From Oceanospirillales bacterium (GTDB taxonomy: Bacteria > Pseudomonadota > Gammaproteobacteria > Xanthomonadales > SZUA-36): 8,197 nucleotides of DNA. A model generated the notes under the pieces. It worked only from the letters and a program-made list of their open reading frames with translations. It was not told the DNA's origin and made no database searches. The stretch lies in the NCBI GenBank assembly GCA_003232965.1, contig QIKG01000293.1:1-8197 (forward strand). The letters run 5' to 3'. This document shows, piece by piece, positions 4,326 through 8,197 of the stretch. The position numbers were made by a program, and so were the translations under genes. Position 1 is the first letter of the stretch; each line of letters starts with the position of its first letter.

Positions 4326-6047
4326 GTGTTGGAATCGAATACAGTAGTCGGAAACATCGTGCCAGAAACGGCAAGAGACAATGATCAACAAAGGCGGTAT
4401 AGCGGTGCGCAAATAGTTCTGCAGGTATTGCAGCGCCAGGGTGTGACTAGTATTTTTGGATATCCAGGCGGGGCGATTATGCCCATTTATGACGCGCTTT
4501 ATGACAGTGATATTAAACATTATTTATGCCGGCATGAACAAGGCGTAGCGTTTGCCGCTGTGGGTTATGCGCGGGCAAGCCGAAAAACAGGTGTTTGTAT
4601 GGCCACCTCCGGCCCCGGGGCCACCAACCTGATTACCGGTTTGGCCGATGCATACGCTGACTCGATCCCGCTGGTAGCGATTACTGGCCAGGTACCCACC
4701 ACCGCCATGGGGACGGATTCTTTTCAAGAAGTTGATATTATCAGCCTGGCAATGGCGGCAACTAAACACTGCTTCCAGGTGACTTGCATCAACGACTTGC
4801 AAACAGTACTGGAGCAGGCATTTGCAATCGCTGCTTCCGGTCGGCAGGGGCCGGTGCTGGTCGATATTCCCAAAGACATACAACTGGCCAGTACCCAGAT
4901 ACTACCCGCGCAGAAAACCCAGATATCAGCTATACCCCAGTTTTCGGCTGCTGCGATGGACACGGCTAACACACTTCTTCAGGCAGCCCGAAAGCCGGTT
5001 CTGTATGTTGGCGGCGGCGTGGGCATGGCAGATGCGGTTGAAGAGTTGCGGGCATTTGCCAAACTTACAGCGATGCCATCCGTCAGCACCTTGAAAGGCC
5101 TAGGGGCGCTTGAACCAGAGTGTGACTGGTTTTTGGGAATGCTGGGAATGCATGGCCTTAAGGCGGCGAACCTTGCGGTTCAGGAATGTGATTTACTGCT
5201 AGCTGTAGGCGCGCGTTTTGATGACCGTGTAACAGGAAAACTGGCAGAATTCGCCCCGCATGCAAAAGTTATTCATCTGGATATTGATGCGGCCGAAATC
5301 AACAAACGCCGTAACGCCGATGCTGCATTAATTGGTGACCTGAAAGTAATATTACCGGCATTAATGTCAGACTTGGCAATTAAAAGCTGGCGTCAGCACT
5401 GTGCAGCGATGAAAGTGGAGTTTGCTTTCGACTATAACTACCCCGGTGAAGAAATTTATGCGCCGGCAATACTTAAAGCACTCAGTGATATCACCCCCAA
5501 AACAGCAATTTTGACCACCGATGTCGGCCAACATCAGATGTGGGCTGTCCAGCATATGGTGTTTTCCCGCCCGGAAAACTTTCTCAGTAGTGGCGCTATC
5601 GGCACCATGGGCTTCGGTTTGCCCGCCGCTATTGGCGCCCAGGTCAGTCGCCCTGATGCGTTGGTGATTACGGTGACAGGCGATGGCTCTATTATGATGA
5701 ATATACAGGAACTGGCAACCCTGAAACGCTACCAGATACCGATTAAAATTGTATTGGTTGATAACGCGCGACTGGGAATGGTGCGTCAGTGGCAGGAATT
5801 ATTCTTTCAGGAGCGCTATTCAGAAATCGACCTCTCTGACAATCCGGATTTTGTTGCTCTGGCAGCAGCTTTCGATATCAAAGCACAAAGAATCACCAAA
5901 AAGTCGGAGGTCGATGCGGCGCTGGCGGAAATGATGACTCACCCCGGCCCGTATCTGCTGCAAATAAGTATTGATGAGTATTCCAATGTTTGGCCACTGG
6001 TGCCACCGGATACCGCCAATCACAAAATGATCGAGGCAAGCTCATGA
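4326..6047 (+). CDS. ilvG: Acetohydroxyacid synthase isozyme II, large subunit
   Basis: The ThDP- and FAD-dependent catalytic subunit. It condenses two pyruvates to 2-acetolactate (valine/leucine branch) or pyruvate with 2-oxobutyrate to 2-aceto-2-hydroxybutyrate (isoleucine branch), and acts with IlvM in the cytoplasm. From GTG 4326 it has 573 residues. The N-terminal ThDP domain contains FGYPGGAIMP and the catalytic Glu of CRHEQG (codon 4536). The central FAD domain has YVGGGVGMADAV and GARFDDRVTGK. The C-terminal ThDP domain has TTDVGQHQMW, GTMGFGLPAAIGAQ, the GDGS (codons 5679-5690) to VDN cofactor motif and GMVRQWQELFFQERYSE. It is closest to E. coli IlvG rather than IlvB or IlvI as I recall them. 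About 24 residues precede the point where E. coli IlvG begins (GAQ stretch). The frame is intact, unlike the frameshifted ilvG of E. coli K-12. The start could be TTG 4329. It overlaps ilvM by 4 bases. Confidence 0.97.
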   Translation: MLESNTVVGNIVPETARDNDQQRRYSGAQIVLQVLQRQGVTSIFGYPGGAIMPIYDALYDSDIKHYLCRHEQGVAFAAVGYARASRKTGVCMATSGPGATNLITGLADAYADSIPLVAITGQVPTTAMGTDSFQEVDIISLAMAATKHCFQVTCINDLQTVLEQAFAIAASGRQGPVLVDIPKDIQLASTQILPAQKTQISAIPQFSAAAMDTANTLLQAARKPVLYVGGGVGMADAVEELRAFAKLTAMPSVSTLKGLGALEPECDWFLGMLGMHGLKAANLAVQECDLLLAVGARFDDRVTGKLAEFAPHAKVIHLDIDAAEINKRRNADAALIGDLKVILPALMSDLAIKSWRQHCAAMKVEFAFDYNYPGEEIYAPAILKALSDITPKTAILTTDVGQHQMWAVQHMVFSRPENFLSSGAIGTMGFGLPAAIGAQVSRPDALVITVTGDGSIMMNIQELATLKRYQIPIKIVLVDNARLGMVRQWQELFFQERYSEIDLSDNPDFVALAAAFDIKAQRITKKSEVDAALAEMMTHPGPYLLQISIDEYSNVWPLVPPDTANHKMIEASS

Positions 6048-6277
6048 ATAAAACCACTCTGGAAATTTATGCGAATAACCAGCCAACTGTTATGGAACGC
6101 CTGATGCAGGTAAGCCGCTACCGCGGTTTTTCAATTAGCCAACTACAAATGCAACAGATTAGCCAGACACAATTACAAATATCGTTATCGGTCTCTAGTG
6201 TTCAACCGATTGAAAATTTAAGTCGACAACTGCTAAAAATAGTCGATGTAGTTACTGTTTCAATTGTAAAATCTTAA
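6044..6277 (+). CDS. ilvM: Acetohydroxyacid synthase isozyme II, small subunit
   Basis: A 77-residue regulatory/stabilising subunit with a single ACT-type fold that binds IlvG and raises its activity. E. coli IlvM has 87 residues; the shared pattern is visible in ERLMQVSRYRGFSISQLQM (residues 18-36) and in SRQLLKIVDVVTVSI near the end. The C-terminus is about 10 residues shorter. At positions where valine-sensitive small subunits (IlvH/IlvN) carry the valine-binding Gly and Asn (GALSRV and RGYNIESL), this protein has QPTVMERL and RGFSISQL, so it probably lacks valine feedback; this is inference from alignment by eye. The ATG at 6044 overlaps the ilvG stop as ATGA and has GAGG (6033-6036) 7 bases upstream, which indicates translational coupling and matched subunit levels. 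The frame extends upstream into ilvG, but that part is a shadow. Confidence 0.93.
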   Translation: MNKTTLEIYANNQPTVMERLMQVSRYRGFSISQLQMQQISQTQLQISLSVSSVQPIENLSRQLLKIVDVVTVSIVKS

Positions 6278-6316
6278 TTCGAAAATGACTCATAAAATGT
6301 ATCAGGAAATAGTGTA

Positions 6317-7243
6317 ATGGCACAAACAAGCGCAGATTATATTTGGTTCAATGGAAAAATGATCCCGTGGCAAGACGCAACGATTCATGTAATGTCCCAT
6401 GCGCTCCACTACGGGTCATCCGTATTCGAAGGGATACGGGCATACGACACACATAAGGGCACTTGTGTGTTTCGTTTACGCGAACATATCCAGCGGCTAT
6501 TTAACTCTGCCAAAATATACCGGATGAATATTCCCTATACAGAAGCAGAAATCATTCAGGCCTGTAAGGATACTATTATTAAAAATAAGCTGAGCAGCGC
6601 TTACCTGCGGCCATTGGCATTCCTTGGAGATATCGGTATGGGGTTACGGCCACCGACCGGGGTACTGGCTGATACCATGATTGCGGCTTTTAAATGGGAA
6701 GCCTACCTTGGTGCCGCAGCCTTCGAAAAAGGAGTTGATGTTGGGGTGTCATCATGGAACCGACTGGCACCAAATACCATGCCAACGAGTGCTAAAGCAG
6801 CCGGTAACTATTTATCTTCACAGCTGATTTCTATGGAGGCCCATCGTCACGGTTATGCGGAGGGTATTGCTCTGGATATTGATAACTATGTCAGCGAAGG
6901 TGCAGGTCAGAATGTATTTTTGGTTAATAACGGGGTTATTTATACGCCTCCTGGCAGTGCATCTATCCTCTCCGGCTTAACTCGTGATACGGTGCTTGTT
7001 CTCGCTAGAGAATTGGGCTATGACGTGAGTGAAGAAACCATTAACCGCGAAGCCTTGTATCTGGCGGATGAGTTTTTCATGACCGGTACAGCCACCGAAG
7101 TTGTACCGGTACGCAGTGTTGATCGTATTCAAATTGGTGACGGCACCTGCGGGCCGGTTACAAAAGCCATCCAAAATGCCTTTTTTGGGATTTTTGATGG
7201 TAGCACGCAAGACCAATGGGGCTGGCTTGAGCCAGTAGAATAA
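6317..7243 (+). CDS. ilvE: Branched-chain amino acid aminotransferase
   Basis: A PLP-dependent fold-type IV (class IV) aminotransferase that transfers the amino group from glutamate to the 2-oxo acids of valine, isoleucine and leucine as the last step, in the cytoplasm. The 308 residues match E. coli IlvE (309) throughout: SADYIWFNGKMIPW at the start, HALHYGSSVFEGIRAY (28-43), the PLP lysine Lys160 in PTSAKAAGNYLSSQL, the SEGAGQNVFLV stretch, GLTRDTVLVLARELGY, and TGTATEVVPVRSVD. The end WGWLEPVE resembles the E. coli WGWLDQVNQ. The start ATG has AGGA (6304-6307) 9 bases upstream. It follows ilvM after 39 bp and precedes ilvD by one base. I see no convincing internal promoter in the 39-bp gap. 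Confidence 0.97.
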   Translation: MAQTSADYIWFNGKMIPWQDATIHVMSHALHYGSSVFEGIRAYDTHKGTCVFRLREHIQRLFNSAKIYRMNIPYTEAEIIQACKDTIIKNKLSSAYLRPLAFLGDIGMGLRPPTGVLADTMIAAFKWEAYLGAAAFEKGVDVGVSSWNRLAPNTMPTSAKAAGNYLSSQLISMEAHRHGYAEGIALDIDNYVSEGAGQNVFLVNNGVIYTPPGSASILSGLTRDTVLVLARELGYDVSEETINREALYLADEFFMTGTATEVVPVRSVDRIQIGDGTCGPVTKAIQNAFFGIFDGSTQDQWGWLEPVE

Positions 7244-7244
7244 T

Positions 7245-8197
7245 ATGCCTAAATTACGCTCAGCAACGACGACCGAAGGCCGCAATATGGCGGGAGCCCG
7301 TGCGCTTTGGCGGGCCACCGGAATGACGGATGATGATTTTGGCAAACCGATTATTGCCGTGGTTAATTCCTTTACCCAATTTGTCCCCGGACATGTGCAT
7401 CTCAAGGACTTAGGCCAATTGGTTGCCGGGGTTATTGAAGACAACGGTGGGGTGGCAAAAGAGTTCAATACCATTGCTGTCGATGATGGTATTGCCATGG
7501 GTCATGGCGGTATGCTCTACAGCCTGCCATCGCGCGAACTTATTGCAGATTCGGTGGAATATATGGTGAATGCTCACTGTGCCGATGCCATCGTGTGTAT
7601 TTCCAATTGCGATAAAATAACCCCGGGAATGTTGATGGCCGCCATGCGCCTGAATGTCCCGGCCATCTTTATTTCAGGTGGCCCGATGGAGGCTGGCAAA
7701 ACCCACTTGGCAGGAAAACTCACCAAGTTGGATCTGGTCGATGCGATGGTTATGGGTGCAGACCCTGAAGTCAGCGATGCCCAAAGCAAGCAGGTTGAAG
7801 AAGCGGCCTGTCCCACCTGTGGTTCCTGTTCCGGTATGTTTACAGCCAATTCAATGAACTGTCTGGTTGAAGCGTTGGGATTGGCATTGCCAGGCAATGG
7901 CTCGATGCTGGCCACCCATGCCGACCGTAAGCAGATGTTCCTGCAGGCCGGTAAGCAAATTGTTGAATTAGCGACCCGCTACTACCATAAAGATGATGAA
8001 AGTGTATTACCGCGTAGTATTGCCAGCAAAGCTGCCTTTGAGAATGTAATGACCTTGGATATTGCCATGGGTGGTTCAACCAATACAGTTCTGCATTTGC
8101 TGGCAGCCGCGCAGGAAGCCGGGGTCGATTTCACCATGGCCGACATTGACCGCTTATCACGCGAGGTACCTAATTTTTGTAAAGTCGCACCTTCCAC
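7245..8197 (+). CDS. ilvD: Dihydroxyacid dehydratase, N-terminal half (cut by window end)
   Basis: An iron-sulfur enzyme that dehydrates 2,3-dihydroxy-isovalerate and 2,3-dihydroxy-3-methylvalerate to the 2-oxo acids used by IlvE. The window holds the first 317 of an expected 616 or so residues; the frame is open to the edge. Visible are TTEGRNMAGARALWRATG, NSFTQFVPGHVHL (41-53), AVDDGIAMGHGGM, Cys122 with the following Asp-Lys (ISNCDKITPGM, the Lys being the family's carbamylated metal ligand), SGGPMEAGK, CPTCGSCSGMFTANSMNC (189-206, Cys195 the cluster ligand), and LDIAMGGSTNTVLHLLAAAQEAG. The NSFTQFVPGH segment lacks the third Cys seen in the [2Fe-2S] subclass, as in the E. coli enzyme, so the oxygen-sensitive [4Fe-4S] type is likely (inference). 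The start ATG lies one base after the ilvE stop with no strong ribosome binding site, which suggests coupled translation. Confidence 0.97.
   Translation, partial: MPKLRSATTTEGRNMAGARALWRATGMTDDDFGKPIIAVVNSFTQFVPGHVHLKDLGQLVAGVIEDNGGVAKEFNTIAVDDGIAMGHGGMLYSLPSRELIADSVEYMVNAHCADAIVCISNCDKITPGMLMAAMRLNVPAIFISGGPMEAGKTHLAGKLTKLDLVDAMVMGADPEVSDAQSKQVEEAACPTCGSCSGMFTANSMNCLVEALGLALPGNGSMLATHADRKQMFLQAGKQIVELATRYYHKDDESVLPRSIASKAAFENVMTLDIAMGGSTNTVLHLLAAAQEAGVDFTMADIDRLSREVPNFCKVAPS

Noticed and set aside
4724..5094. Several open frames on both strands inside ilvG
   Set aside because: They are shadows of the conserved ilvG coding frame and have no start signals or protein features of their own.
6977..7915. 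Long minus-strand frames opposite ilvE and ilvD (173 and 113 codons)
   Set aside because: ilvE and ilvD are highly conserved enzymes in the plus-strand frames here; the reverse frames have low-complexity, unrecognisable products.

Overview
The window is a branched-chain amino acid (isoleucine-valine) biosynthesis locus from a gammaproteobacterium. The evidence is an IlvG/IlvM-type (isozyme II) acetohydroxyacid synthase, a long class II ketol-acid reductoisomerase of 492 residues, an E. coli-like IlvE and IlvD, an IlvY regulator divergent from ilvC, and a transcription attenuator with a Leu/Val/Ile-rich leader peptide. Base composition looks moderate. The genus cannot be resolved from sequence reading alone; the leftmost proteins suggest a non-enteric, possibly environmental, lineage.

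Layout. Positions 41-442 (minus) encode a small exported protein of unknown function, and 562-996 (minus) a small membrane protein of the DUF4395 type. Positions 997-1533 hold no convincing gene but several short inverted repeats, including a perfect 12-bp pair 55 bp apart. ilvC (1534-3012, minus) and ilvY (3135-4037, plus) diverge from a 122-bp spacer with LysR-type dyads. From 4094 to 4325 lies a promoter candidate, the 26-codon leader peptide (ilvL) and a complete set of mutually exclusive RNA hairpins ending in an intrinsic terminator. Then follow ilvG (about 4326-6047), ilvM (6044-6277), ilvE (6317-7243) and the first 317 codons of ilvD (7245 to the window end).

How the genes work together. 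IlvG+IlvM condense pyruvate with pyruvate or 2-oxobutyrate. IlvC isomerises and reduces the products, IlvD dehydrates them, and IlvE transaminates the resulting 2-oxo acids to valine, isoleucine and, from the leucine branch, leucine. Two control layers are visible. The ilvGMED transcript is attenuated according to charged Leu/Val/Ile tRNA supply, while ilvC is probably activated by IlvY in response to its own substrates (known for the family). Compared with E. coli, where ilvY-ilvC follow ilvA at the 3' end of the operon, here ilvC-ilvY sit directly upstream of ilvL, so the whole pathway except threonine deaminase is visible in one block. I see no defence system, phage, IS element, CRISPR array or other undescribed system. 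The most informative non-coding element is the attenuator.
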